A stretch of DNA of 41,537 nt from Paenibacillus maysiensis (GTDB taxonomy: Bacteria; Bacillota; Bacilli; Paenibacillales; Paenibacillaceae). The DNA lies in NCBI RefSeq assembly GCF_000520815.1, contig NZ_ASRY01000211.1, positions 1 to 41,537 on the forward strand, in the 5' to 3' direction. The translations under genes and the position numbers were made by a program. Below the pieces are notes generated by a model. That model saw only the letters and a program-made list of their open reading frames with translations. It made no database searches and was not told where the DNA came from. This document shows positions 1 through 10,216 of this stretch, one piece after another; position 1 is the stretch's first letter, and every line of letters starts with the position of its first letter.

Positions 1-3000
1 GAACTGGCAAAGCTGCCAGGCGTAAAATCCATCCACGAAAACAAAACGTACTATTCCATCCCCGTACAGGACCCGCCGACACTCACCGCCAGCGAAGCAA
101 CGTATGATAACGCACCGCTGGATCAAATTGGCGTTCCTGAAGCCTGGGCTAAAGGTTGGACAGGCGAAGGGATTAAGGTTGGGGTTATTGATACCGGGAT
201 CGATTATGAGCACCCGGATTTGAAAGCAGCTTACAAGGGTGGATATGACTCTTTTGAGCAGGACAACGATCCATATGAGGAGCCTTTCCTTGAAAAAGAG
301 AATGATCCGTACGGCACAGGTTTTGCCGGAACAACTCACGGTACGCACGTGTCCGGTACGATTGCTGGCCAGGCCGCTAATAAAACGGCAGATATTGTAC
401 AAAAGGGTATTGCCTATAAATCGGACTTATACGTGTATAAAGTACTTGGACGTAATACCAAGACGGGGCGTTCCTCCGGTTCCTCCGCACAGGTCATTGA
501 CGGTATTGAACGCGCTGTCAAGGATGGCATGAACGTGATTAACCTGTCCCTCGGCTCAGACTCCGAGAAGGACCCGAACTCTCCGGACTCCATTGCGATC
601 AATAATGCGGTGCTTTCCGGTGTAGTTGCTGTCATTGCGAATGGCAATGCGGCACAAGACGGGAATTATTATTATTCGATGGGTTCCCCTGCATCATCCC
701 AGCTGGCGATTTCTGTCGGTGCTGCCACTTCGCCGAGCAAAAGCTTCTCAGGCACAGCTTCAGTTACCCGTGATTCCTATTGGGAAGCGAATGGTGAATT
801 GAAGAAAACAGTAACCGCTGATGCTTATGCACATTACGGGTTTAATCTGATGGGCTGGGGGACAGGCCAAGAGGATTTTGCTTCAATTCTGGGAACTGCC
901 CCTTATGAGCTGGTATATGCAAATTTGGGGCAGCCTGATGATTTTGAAGGAAAAAATGTAGCCGGAAAAATTGTCCTCGTGTCACGTGGAAGCCTGGCAT
1001 TCGTGGATAAAATTGCAAATGCAAAAGAAAACGGCGCAAAAGCCGTAATCATTTTTAACGGGAATACAAAAGCAGGCGACATCACGAAAGCTGATTTGGG
1101 CGTCAGCATTCCGGATCGAGATGACTATGTAAACGCTAACCAGGGCGACAGCTTTGATTTTATTCCGACCTTTGATATGAAAGGTAAGGAAGGTCGCGCG
1201 CTGGCTAAACAACTCGTCGACAACGCCGGAGAAAAGTTCTCTGTCTCCTTCGGAGAGAAGTTTATTCGCACAGATAATGCAGGCAATACGATGGCTGGAT
1301 TCAGCTCCCGTGGGCCGAACGGCGACGAGCTGCTCAGCATCAAGCCTGATGTGAGCGCGCCAGGAGTTAGTATTATGTCAACCTATCCTGCCTTCGCCAA
1401 GTTCTATCCGGATGCCTCTTATGATCATGCTTACAAACGTAGCAACGGAACCAGTATGGCTTCTCCGCATGTAGCCGGACTTGCTGTATTGCTGAAGCAG
1501 CAGCATCCAAACTGGACGCCGTTCGATATCCGCGCTGCTCTGGCGAACACGTCGGATACGCTTTACGATGAGGATCAAATCCAATATGATGTGTATTCCC
1601 AAGGTGCAGGACTTGTCAACATCGCCAATGCGATTCAGACACCAGCCCTGCTGGAAACTGTTGAAAAGATTACGATTCTCGATAAGAACTTTAATCGGCA
1701 GGAGGTCGTGAACTACAATCCTTCCGCCAGCTTCGGGGTGTTAAAACCAGGCAGTGATGCGAAGCAAATTCAATTGCAGCTTAAAAATCTGTCCGCAAAC
1801 AGCGTACAGTATGAAGCCAGCTACATTTTGCATGATCATGTAACCTCTGATCCTGCCAAGCCCATTGCCACGCCTGACGTGAGCAATATCGCTGTTCAGT
1901 TGCAAGGTGTCGGCACGAATGGGGCGATCTCGGCAGAAGCGGGTAAATCCCAACCGTTCTTCCTGTCCGTACAGCCAAGCTCAAGTGCAGCTACAGGCGT
2001 ATATGAAGGAGAAGTCATCCTGAAAAGCGCCGGACTGCCTACATTGCATCTGCCATTCGTCGTTCATGTCGGCAAGGAAAATCCGACTACAGGCTTCGGC
2101 TTGCAGGATCTGAGTATAACCAACCCGATTATCTACCCGAATCGTACAGGTGCCCAACGCTCAACAGATCTTACTTTCCGCCTGACAACGGATAAAACCA
2201 ACCAAATTGCACTCTATGTATACGGCATAGATGATAAGCTAATTGGTCTTATTAATGGAATTACGACTTCCAAGGAACAAGGAGTTAACGCTCGTCTCAA
2301 GCAAGGCGCATACTCCTTCAAGGACATTGACGGAAGCTATGTCGAATACGATGCCAACGGAAAACCTGTTCTGGATGCCAGCGGTCAGCCCGTTATTCAG
2401 CATTTGAAGGACGGTGTGTATAAGCTGGAGGTTAATTCGCCGGAACTGAATGCGAAAGGCGAAGTCGAGACCAATACTGACGGCCCTAAATTTTTCACCG
2501 CTATGAAGGCCATTCGCATCGACAATAGTGCCGCTTCCGGTAGCGGTGGAGGCAGTGGTGGAGGTGGCGGCAGAAGTAACACTACACCTTCCGCTTCAAC
2601 CACCACATCCACCCCTGTCGCTACATCTGCACCTTCACTTCAATCCGTGGTGAAGCAAGGACAGGCGGTAAAAGCGGTAGCCACAACCGTCGTGGTTAAC
2701 AATAATGTACAGTCGCTGACTGTAAGCGATACAGACTTGCAGACAGCTATCACAGCAGCGGGCTCCAGCCCAGCAGCCATTGTCCTGTCGGCCAGCAGTC
2801 AAGCAGGTCAAACGACCAAAGCAGCGCTGACTTCCGCCCAACTGGCAACACTGGGCAAGGCTCCAGCAGGAAGCAGCCTGATTGTGAGCAACACAGGAGC
2901 TTCCCTGGCTTTGCCGATATCTGCTCTGAAAAATGCCCCTGCGGGTGCAGGCATTGAAGTGGTAATCAGCAGCCAGGCACAGGAAAGCAACACATTTACG

Positions 3001-3846
3001 AGCAAGCTGAAAGGGTCGACTGTGATTGGCACCCCTGTAGGGTTTGAAGCTAATGTTGTCACTGGCGGCAAGAGCGAACCGCTTAAGGTTGCGCCAGGAC
3101 AGTTCATTAGTCGTTCCTTTACCGTACCTGGCCAAATTGAGTCGAATACGGCCGGTGTTCTCTATACAGCTAACGGAAATGTCTACCCGGTTCCATCCGT
3201 CTTTACCAAGCAGGCAGATGGATCAACAGTCGTTAAGGTAAGTCGTCCGGGCTTCTCGACGTATGCAGCGGCGACTCGTCAGGTTAGCTTTGAAGATATT
3301 TCATCGTCGTATGCTCAATCCGAGATTCAGTCGCTTGCGAACAAGCTACTGATCAACGGCACCACAGACACGGCCTTCTCACCGAAAAAGAACGTGACAC
3401 GTGCAGAATTTGCAGCCTTGGTAACCCGGGCCCTTGGCCTGACATCGGGTACTGCCGCACCATTCGGGGATATTCCAGCAGGTAGCTGGTATTCTGGCGA
3501 TGTGGCAGCCGCTTATGAGGCCGGATTGATCACAGGTCGCAGCGGCGACAAGTTCGATCCGAACGCTAACATCAGTCGGCAGGAAATTGCTGTCGTGCTG
3601 AGCAAGGCAGTAGACCTGCTCCAGATCAAAGCGTCTGTCGATGGCCCTGCGCGCACACCGTATCATGATGCTTCATCCTTTGCAGGCTATGCCAAGGATA
3701 GCATAGAAAAAGTGAGCGCAGCAGGCATTATCAACGGAGCAACCATCAAGGGCTCCTCCTACTTCCAGCCGAATGCGCCTACAACGCGTGAAGCATCTGC
3801 CAAGGTGCTGCATGTGCTTTTACAAAAGGCTGCATTGATTAACTAA
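1..3846 (+). CDS. S8 family serine peptidase with C-terminal SLH domains (5' end outside window)
   Basis: Extracellular subtilisin-like protease of the Vpr/C5a-peptidase architecture. The reading frame is open from base 1, so the signal peptide and part of the propeptide lie upstream of the window; the first ATG at 220 is internal. The triad is visible: Asp in VIDTGID (codon at 190), His in the first position of HGTHVSG (codon at 337) and Ser in NGTSMASP (codon at 1453), with the oxyanion Asn in IANGN. A PA-type insert lies between His and Ser (about 850-1250), as in Vpr. Beta-rich Fn3-like sequence follows, then a Gly/Ser-rich linker (about 2536-2580), a Ser/Thr/Ala-rich region, and three SLH repeats (about 3288-3840) that should bind pyruvylated wall polymer and hold the protease at the cell surface. 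A strong terminator follows directly. The family call is firm; the substrate is unknown. Confidence 0.95.
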   Translation, partial: ELAKLPGVKSIHENKTYYSIPVQDPPTLTASEATYDNAPLDQIGVPEAWAKGWTGEGIKVGVIDTGIDYEHPDLKAAYKGGYDSFEQDNDPYEEPFLEKENDPYGTGFAGTTHGTHVSGTIAGQAANKTADIVQKGIAYKSDLYVYKVLGRNTKTGRSSGSSAQVIDGIERAVKDGMNVINLSLGSDSEKDPNSPDSIAINNAVLSGVVAVIANGNAAQDGNYYYSMGSPASSQLAISVGAATSPSKSFSGTASVTRDSYWEANGELKKTVTADAYAHYGFNLMGWGTGQEDFASILGTAPYELVYANLGQPDDFEGKNVAGKIVLVSRGSLAFVDKIANAKENGAKAVIIFNGNTKAGDITKADLGVSIPDRDDYVNANQGDSFDFIPTFDMKGKEGRALAKQLVDNAGEKFSVSFGEKFIRTDNAGNTMAGFSSRGPNGDELLSIKPDVSAPGVSIMSTYPAFAKFYPDASYDHAYKRSNGTSMASPHVAGLAVLLKQQHPNWTPFDIRAALANTSDTLYDEDQIQYDVYSQGAGLVNIANAIQTPALLETVEKITILDKNFNRQEVVNYNPSASFGVLKPGSDAKQIQLQLKNLSANSVQYEASYILHDHVTSDPAKPIATPDVSNIAVQLQGVGTNGAISAEAGKSQPFFLSVQPSSSAATGVYEGEVILKSAGLPTLHLPFVVHVGKENPTTGFGLQDLSITNPIIYPNRTGAQRSTDLTFRLTTDKTNQIALYVYGIDDKLIGLINGITTSKEQGVNARLKQGAYSFKDIDGSYVEYDANGKPVLDASGQPVIQHLKDGVYKLEVNSPELNAKGEVETNTDGPKFFTAMKAIRIDNSAASGSGGGSGGGGGRSNTTPSASTTTSTPVATSAPSLQSVVKQGQAVKAVATTVVVNNNVQSLTVSDTDLQTAITAAGSSPAAIVLSASSQAGQTTKAALTSAQLATLGKAPAGSSLIVSNTGASLALPISALKNAPAGAGIEVVISSQAQESNTFTSKLKGSTVIGTPVGFEANVVTGGKSEPLKVAPGQFISRSFTVPGQIESNTAGVLYTANGNVYPVPSVFTKQADGSTVVKVSRPGFSTYAAATRQVSFEDISSSYAQSEIQSLANKLLINGTTDTAFSPKKNVTRAEFAALVTRALGLTSGTAAPFGDIPAGSWYSGDVAAAYEAGLITGRSGDKFDPNANISRQEIAVVLSKAVDLLQIKASVDGPARTPYHDASSFAGYAKDSIEKVSAAGIINGATIKGSSYFQPNAPTTREASAKVLHVLLQKAALIN

Positions 3847-3850
3847 TCCA

Positions 3851-3905
3851 AACAGCCTCCCGAGCCGCGTTATAAATAACGTTGCCGTTCGGGGGGCTGT
3901 TTTTA
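3851..3905 (+). terminator. Rho-independent terminator of the S8 protease gene
   Basis: ACAGCCTCCCGAGC and GTTCGGGGGGCTGT form a long stem that ends in a run of T, five bases after the stop codon. Confidence 0.85.
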
Positions 3906-3927
3906 TGTTATACCATAATTTACAATG

Positions 3928-4075
3928 TTATACGGCCCCCGCTAACGGCAGCGCAACCTTGAATACACTACCTTCTCCCTGCGTACTTGCAGCGGTGATT
4001 TTTCCGCCGTGTGCTTCCACAATAGAATGTGTAATCGCCAGACCGAGACCAGCTCCGCCCGAGCTGCGTGTACAT
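3928..4075 (-). pseudogene. Fragment of a sensor histidine kinase (C-terminal ATPase end)
   Basis: The minus strand encodes GGAGLGLAI, then HSIVEAHGGKI, then GEGSVFKVALPL. These are the G2 box and final beta strands of a HATPase_c domain in the usual order and spacing. Nothing upstream encodes the N box, G1 box, dimerization domain or membrane sensor. The codons just before the fragment run into unrelated sequence and the terminator of the neighbouring phosphodiesterase gene. It is therefore a leftover of a deleted two-component kinase. The nominal 102-codon ORF around it starts inside the terminator and is not a gene. Confidence 0.8.
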
Positions 4076-4162
4076 GTGACGCATCTCGTTATATTGGGCT
4101 TGTTCTTAGCCAAGGCGGTATTCAAACGCTGTTCAAACTCATATGCTTTTCCGCCTAAGGCC

Positions 4163-4215
4163 AAAAAGACTCTCCTTCGCCTCATAAAAATGAGTGCGTA
4201 CAGGAGAGTCTTTTT
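4163..4215 (-). terminator. Terminator after the GDPD gene (bidirectional)
   Basis: AAAAAGACTCTCCT pairs with AGGAGAGTCTTTTT. The A/T flanks give a U-run on either strand. It lies about 65 bases beyond the minus-strand stop at 4280. Confidence 0.85.
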
Positions 4216-4279
4216 CACTTCAATAAATAGCCACACTCATACCCTGCGAAGCTTAGTCACAGTTCTGCTGTGTGTTCAC

Positions 4280-5026
4280 TTAGGAAGAGCGAACAGCCAA
4301 TAAGTGCGCCAACCGATCAGGATAGTCCGTGATGATGCCGTTCACCCCTGCCTCCAGCAGCCGCTTCATTTCTTCCGGTTCATTCACCGTCCATGGATGG
4401 TAGACGACGCCTAATGCCAAAGCCTCTGATACAGCTTCTGGTGTAACAACTTGTTTGTAGGCATGAAGTGCTGTGACCCCGAATCGACTTGCATACTCCG
4501 CCGGGCGAACCATAATCTCGATATACAGCGCTCCCGTCCTGATCTCAGGGGCCACTTGCGCACAGAGCGCCAGGGATTCATGATTGAAGCTGGAGATAAT
4601 CACCCGCTGTTCTAATCTGAAACGCCGTACAGCGGCGATCACCTCTTCCTCCATACCGGGATAGAGGTAAATGCTATTTTTCAATTCCAGATTAATGATT
4701 GCATCCGAAGACTGTGCCAGTTCCAGCAGCTCATCCAGCAACGGCACCCGCTCACCCCGGAATTTCTCATCAAACCAGTCACCTGCATCCAGCGTGTTCA
4801 GTTCTTCCAGCGTAATATCGCGTACATCCAGTGCGCAACCTGTCGTGCGTTCCAGCGACTCATCGTGAATGAGTACCAAATGCCCATCCCGGGTACGCTG
4901 CACATCCGTCTCTATGCCGGTTGCCCCCAGCTCCAAAGCGTGGCGGAACGCCGCCATCGTATTTTCAGGGCATACACCCGAAGCACCGCGATGTGCAAAA
5001 TTAATCACTTTCTCGGTTACAGTCAC
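4280..5026 (-). CDS. Glycerophosphodiester phosphodiesterase
   Basis: Cleaves glycerophosphodiesters (deacylated phospholipids or teichoic acid units) to sn-glycerol 3-phosphate and an alcohol. The 248-residue protein is a single GDPD TIM barrel. It shows the N-terminal signature AHRG...PENT, the metal-ligand segment IETDVQRTRDG, and HDESLERTTG with the second catalytic His, and ends with NGIITDYPDRL. There is no signal peptide, so it should act in the cytoplasm, as UgpQ-type enzymes do. The start is GTG: AGGAGGGG lies seven bases upstream, and an ATG in between is followed at once by a stop. No glp or phosphate genes are nearby, so its source of substrate is not indicated. Confidence 0.93.
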   Translation of the reverse strand: MTVTEKVINFAHRGASGVCPENTMAAFRHALELGATGIETDVQRTRDGHLVLIHDESLERTTGCALDVRDITLEELNTLDAGDWFDEKFRGERVPLLDELLELAQSSDAIINLELKNSIYLYPGMEEEVIAAVRRFRLEQRVIISSFNHESLALCAQVAPEIRTGALYIEIMVRPAEYASRFGVTALHAYKQVVTPEAVSEALALGVVYHPWTVNEPEEMKRLLEAGVNGIITDYPDRLAHLLAVRSS

Positions 5027-5114
5027 TACATAACCCCTCCTGTCATTTCACAGGAATATTATACCTGCTCATTGTTTGGGCTGTATAAAATGTTCGTTAC
5101 TGGCGCCTCTTCTT

Positions 5115-6176
5115 CTACGCCGTTTGAACAATCTTCCCGACCCAATCGGTATAAAACGTATTCCCGTTCCGTCTATCAAAATCAGCCGCCGCTGACTCTG
5201 CCAGTGGTCTAAAATACGCAATGATTTCTGTCAATGTGCGATCCTCCTTGCCCCATTCCAAGGAAGCCGGCAACCGGATCAACCGATTTCCGCCCGAAGT
5301 ATCCAGCTTTTGCAGCAGCCCCACCATTGCCGCGTAAAAATACATTTGCTCCAGTCCGCTCTCATAGTCCAACGCCATGTGCAAATGACGCTCCACCACT
5401 TCGATTCCCTGCACCGGGTCCACAATCGCCAAATACTCGATATGCTCGGCTATCGTTTTCAGAAAATCGCGGTCATCCCGAATCAGACGATATCCCTTAC
5501 GATGATTTTCCTTCGCCTTGTCCACTTCTCCCTGACGATAAAGTGGCAATAGCACCTGCGAGAGCGTTACATGCGGCACTTCTGCACATTTCATGCGCCC
5601 CGACAAAATCGGTTTTGCCACGGCAAGCGCCTGCTCGTCCTCTCCGGTCAAATAATAAAACCGCACGATCTGGCTCTGCTCGCAGGCTTCACAATCACTC
5701 ATGCTATCCCGCTCAATCGAACGGAAGGTATCGAGATGCTGACGTGCTTCCTCCAGCTTTCCCATATCCATCGCGATACGGAACTTGTAATAATGATATG
5801 GGCGCTCATTATACCCGTATTCAGCATAGCGTTTGCGCATATCCTCTACAAGATCCTCCACCTGGGTTTTCGGTATATTAGGAAAGCTGCACACTTTGCC
5901 GAGTATCCATTTATAATTCCACAGCAGCTCATCCGGCTCATACTCCTCCGGGTTTTGATCAAATTGACCCAGTTGCCACGAAAAAGCGATCAGCGCCTTC
6001 AACGGATATCCATTAAAAATAGCGCAGTCCACAATCTCTCCACGGACTTCGTAAGCGAGTTCCTTCAACCCGGAAGCATCCGCCAAACGGGCAGCCTCCT
6101 CCAAAATCGCCAGCTTTGCCGCCCCTCCGGGTAGATCCTGCGCCTGTTCCATCAAATCATATATCGTATCTTCCAT
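5115..6176 (-). CDS. TPR-like helical repeat protein paired with Hsp90-like gene
   Basis: A 353-residue soluble, mostly helical protein with degenerate tetratricopeptide-like repeats. Alternating helix pairs such as KLAILEEAARLADASG, GKLEEARQHLDTF and GEDEQALAVAKPIL resemble TPR units. There is no signal peptide and no membrane segment. An ideal AGGAGG lies eight bases before the ATG. It begins 26 bases after the stop of the Hsp90-family gene on the same strand, so the two are almost surely co-transcribed. TPR proteins are frequent Hsp90 partners in eukaryotes, which makes a co-chaperone role tempting, but that is inference and the family has no function I can name. Confidence 0.75.
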   Translation of the reverse strand: MEDTIYDLMEQAQDLPGGAAKLAILEEAARLADASGLKELAYEVRGEIVDCAIFNGYPLKALIAFSWQLGQFDQNPEEYEPDELLWNYKWILGKVCSFPNIPKTQVEDLVEDMRKRYAEYGYNERPYHYYKFRIAMDMGKLEEARQHLDTFRSIERDSMSDCEACEQSQIVRFYYLTGEDEQALAVAKPILSGRMKCAEVPHVTLSQVLLPLYRQGEVDKAKENHRKGYRLIRDDRDFLKTIAEHIEYLAIVDPVQGIEVVERHLHMALDYESGLEQMYFYAAMVGLLQKLDTSGGNRLIRLPASLEWGKEDRTLTEIIAYFRPLAESAAADFDRRNGNTFYTDWVGKIVQTA

Positions 6177-6202
6177 TCGGCTAGCCTCCTGTAATTACGC
6201 AA

Positions 6203-8098
6203 TTACGTATTTTGTCCGTTCCCTAATCCCCAATTGATAAAATGCAGTACACTCCGATTCATCAGCCCCAACTCATTGCGATTCATCGGATAATGGCCCA
6301 TCATAAGTGCGTTCACATACATCATTTCCGTTGCAGCCGTAATCATCTGTGTATCGGTAGCTTCAAAAATACGCGCCACCACCGGATTGTTCAGATTAAA
6401 ATATAAGGTCGAGTAGCCCGCATTTTGCTGGACCCCCGCTTTCAGACTATCGAGTACATTGGAAAAAAGCGCGGTTGTTTCCTCGACGGTGTTTTCCATC
6501 GAGCGCAAGGTTAGCGCATCCTGCGAAATGGTATACAGCACAGGCAAGCTCGCAGGCTCAAAACGCTTCAACTCCGTACGGCAGCGCATCGGTTGCAAAG
6601 CAGCATCCATCACACGTAGCACGCTGTAATACTGCTCACGTTCTTCCTGCGTCAGTCCGGTAAACGACATAGATACATCCTCGGGACTAAGCCGCTCGGT
6701 TTGCAGAGCAGGGTCGATCCAATGCAGCTTTTCCAAAATTTCCGTATCGTAAATATAGCCGCCATTGATCACCAGCATGGATTGTGCCGCCGCCACATGG
6801 GTAATCTGGCGATACTCATCAACCGTCGATGTGTAATGGAGCGGACGCCCGCCCGCCTCGCGGATCAGTTCACTCAGCTCCCGCCGCCCAAATGTGCTTT
6901 CAAAGGAAAACCAGCGGTGCATAATTCGCAGAAATTCATCATCCTCCACCGCGAGCGCCTTCATAGACAACTCATGCAAACGAATCCAGTGCTGCAAGCG
7001 GTCCGGCTCATACTCCGCCATGCGTAGCAGCTCTTGCCGAATACAGGTTCCCAATTCAGAGCGAACACCGTCAAGCTGCTCATTTTCATAAAAATATTCA
7101 CGTGATGCCGTCGGCTGCAATTCATCTGTCCAGATCAGACTTTTAATGAAAAAAGCCCACTCCGGCAATACATTTTCCGCTTTGTCCGACACTAGCATAT
7201 GCTTCAGATACACCCGATGCAGCCGCTTGCTGTTCAGATTAATGCTGCGTGGCAAAATGAACGCAATCCCGCCTGTTCTGCCCGATGCCGTTCGCAATGG
7301 AATAAAATCGCCAAAGCGCTCACCCATCAGGCGATAGCCCAATTCCAGCACCTCACCACGTCGACTACGCAATTGTTCCGGGTCCTGCATCCAGCTAGTC
7401 GATGGAAGATTGACGCGCTTGGTCTCCCCATCAACAGACAGCATGACCGGATACGGCAGCAACGCCCCATAATAAAATAGAGACTCCTCCACCTGCGCTG
7501 GCTCATAATAAAACTCGCTCCCCGGCTTGCAGCGCAAATAAATTTGCGTACCTACGGGCAGCTCCGTCTCCAATCGACGGATCGTATACGTTCCGTCCGG
7601 TTTCCCTCTCCATTCCATGGAGACGCCTTCCTTTACCGAGCGGGTTAGCACCACGATTTCGTCGCTCACCATAAAGCAAGACAGCAAGCCAATCCCAAAT
7701 CGCCCGATAAATGATGTCTCCGAGGTCAGTAAATCCGTCCCCTTCTTCGAAGACTGGCCAATGATCGACAGAAAGCGGTGAATATCCTCTTCCGTCAGTC
7801 CAATGCCGTTATCCTGAATCATCAATACCTGTTGTTCCCCGAAACCAGATAACTCCACGATGACTTTACCTTCATAGTCGTTACTCTCAGAAGCTGTATC
7901 TTCATGGGCCTTGTCTTTTTTTAATACTTTACTTTCAGCAGCAACCTTCCGCAGCTCCTTGCGAGCCGTAATTGCGTCTGTTGCATTTTGCAGAACCTCA
8001 CGTATAAACACGCGTGGACTGCTATATAAATGATTGGCCAAAATATCAATCATACCGCCCAGGTTCACTTGAAAACGATATTGGTCTGTCTGACTCAT
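6203..8098 (-). CDS. Hsp90 family molecular chaperone (HtpG-like)
   Basis: ATP-dependent chaperone of the GHKL superfamily, about 631 residues, close to HtpG in length. The N-terminal ATPase domain shows all three nucleotide motifs: REVLQNATDA (catalytic Glu and Asn), IQDNGIGLT (DxGxG) and GRFGIGLLS. Middle and C-terminal domain sequence follows and is clearly divergent from classical HtpG, for example in the middle domain around PTASREYFYEN. Two in-frame ATGs exist. The one at 8107 directly abuts the AAAGGA Shine-Dalgarno, so the second, at 8098, with nine bases of spacing, is preferred. It forms an operon with the downstream TPR-like gene. No heat-shock operator (CIRCE) was seen upstream. 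Confidence 0.9.
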   Translation of the reverse strand: MSQTDQYRFQVNLGGMIDILANHLYSSPRVFIREVLQNATDAITARKELRKVAAESKVLKKDKAHEDTASESNDYEGKVIVELSGFGEQQVLMIQDNGIGLTEEDIHRFLSIIGQSSKKGTDLLTSETSFIGRFGIGLLSCFMVSDEIVVLTRSVKEGVSMEWRGKPDGTYTIRRLETELPVGTQIYLRCKPGSEFYYEPAQVEESLFYYGALLPYPVMLSVDGETKRVNLPSTSWMQDPEQLRSRRGEVLELGYRLMGERFGDFIPLRTASGRTGGIAFILPRSINLNSKRLHRVYLKHMLVSDKAENVLPEWAFFIKSLIWTDELQPTASREYFYENEQLDGVRSELGTCIRQELLRMAEYEPDRLQHWIRLHELSMKALAVEDDEFLRIMHRWFSFESTFGRRELSELIREAGGRPLHYTSTVDEYRQITHVAAAQSMLVINGGYIYDTEILEKLHWIDPALQTERLSPEDVSMSFTGLTQEEREQYYSVLRVMDAALQPMRCRTELKRFEPASLPVLYTISQDALTLRSMENTVEETTALFSNVLDSLKAGVQQNAGYSTLYFNLNNPVVARIFEATDTQMITAATEMMYVNALMMGHYPMNRNELGLMNRSVLHFINWGLGNGQNT

Positions 8099-8107
8099 AC
8101 AAATCAT

Positions 8108-8425
8108 TCCTTTCTCAAAATGCTACAACCATCACCTGGTTTTAAATAGACTGTCTTTTAAAGTATAACGTGGATTTAAGTTGGATTGCACACTCTGCAT
8201 TTCAGGTATCAGTACGTTGACAACGATATAATAGGGTCTTTTTTCACCCGGAAAGTCTGGAACTGGGTCTAATTAACTTCATAAAAATGTACGGAGTACG
8301 AGCACTTAGTGAATAAGGATCATCTTTGTCTAGTTAAATTTAGTAATAAACATAATATTTATTTAAAATCCATCCTTCTCTTAGAACCCTATATCTATGG
8401 AGGGACAAATGGCTCATTTTATACT
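8108..8425. other. Intergenic region without a supported gene
   Basis: About 320 AT-rich bases between the Hsp90-like gene and the terminator of the arabinofuranosidase gene. The only open frame (plus strand from 8309) has no ribosome binding site, reads through the terminator hairpin and overlaps the end of abfA. The Hsp90 promoter should be here, but no convincing -35/-10 pair stands out. Confidence 0.6.
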
Positions 8426-8480
8426 AAAAGCCCGCATTGCTACTCCTGTATACCCATACAAGAGAGAATGCGGGCTTTTT
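8426..8480 (-). terminator. Terminator downstream of abfA (bidirectional)
   Basis: AAAAGCCCGCATT pairs with AATGCGGGCTTTT. T-runs flank both sides. It lies about 40 bases beyond the abfA stop codon on the minus strand. Confidence 0.85.
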
Positions 8481-8518
8481 CAGGTACAGCCGGGGCTGTA
8501 CCTTTTGCAGAAAAAGGA

Positions 8519-10033
<1,515 letters not shown>

Positions 10034-10110
10034 CTAAACCATCCTCCCTGAATACGAAAATAAAACCCGTTGTACCTCTAAGACTAACAAGCCGTTTTAT
10101 TTACGATTTC

Positions 10111-10140
10111 AATATAACACACCCTAATTATTATGGTCAA
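10111..10140 (-). promoter_or_regulatory. Predicted sigma-A promoter of abfA
   Basis: On the minus strand TTGACC is followed after 18 bases by TATATT. It is the best sigma-A match in the AT-rich 180-base gap upstream of abfA. The gap also has a partial TTGTAC-like half site near 10070, too weak to call an AraR operator. Confidence 0.5.
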
Positions 10141-10216
10141 TATTATCATTAAATACTTAATATATTTATTAACATAAATAATGAACGATAAGAAATTGGT
10201 TACTCACTTCTAAATA

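Noticed and set aside
2536..2580. Repeat-like GGT/GGA tract
   Set aside because: It encodes the Gly/Ser linker of the S8 protease and is not a separate element.
3905..4303. 132-codon plus-strand ORF after the S8 protease
   Set aside because: It starts in the protease terminator, passes through a second terminator and is antisense to the kinase fragment.
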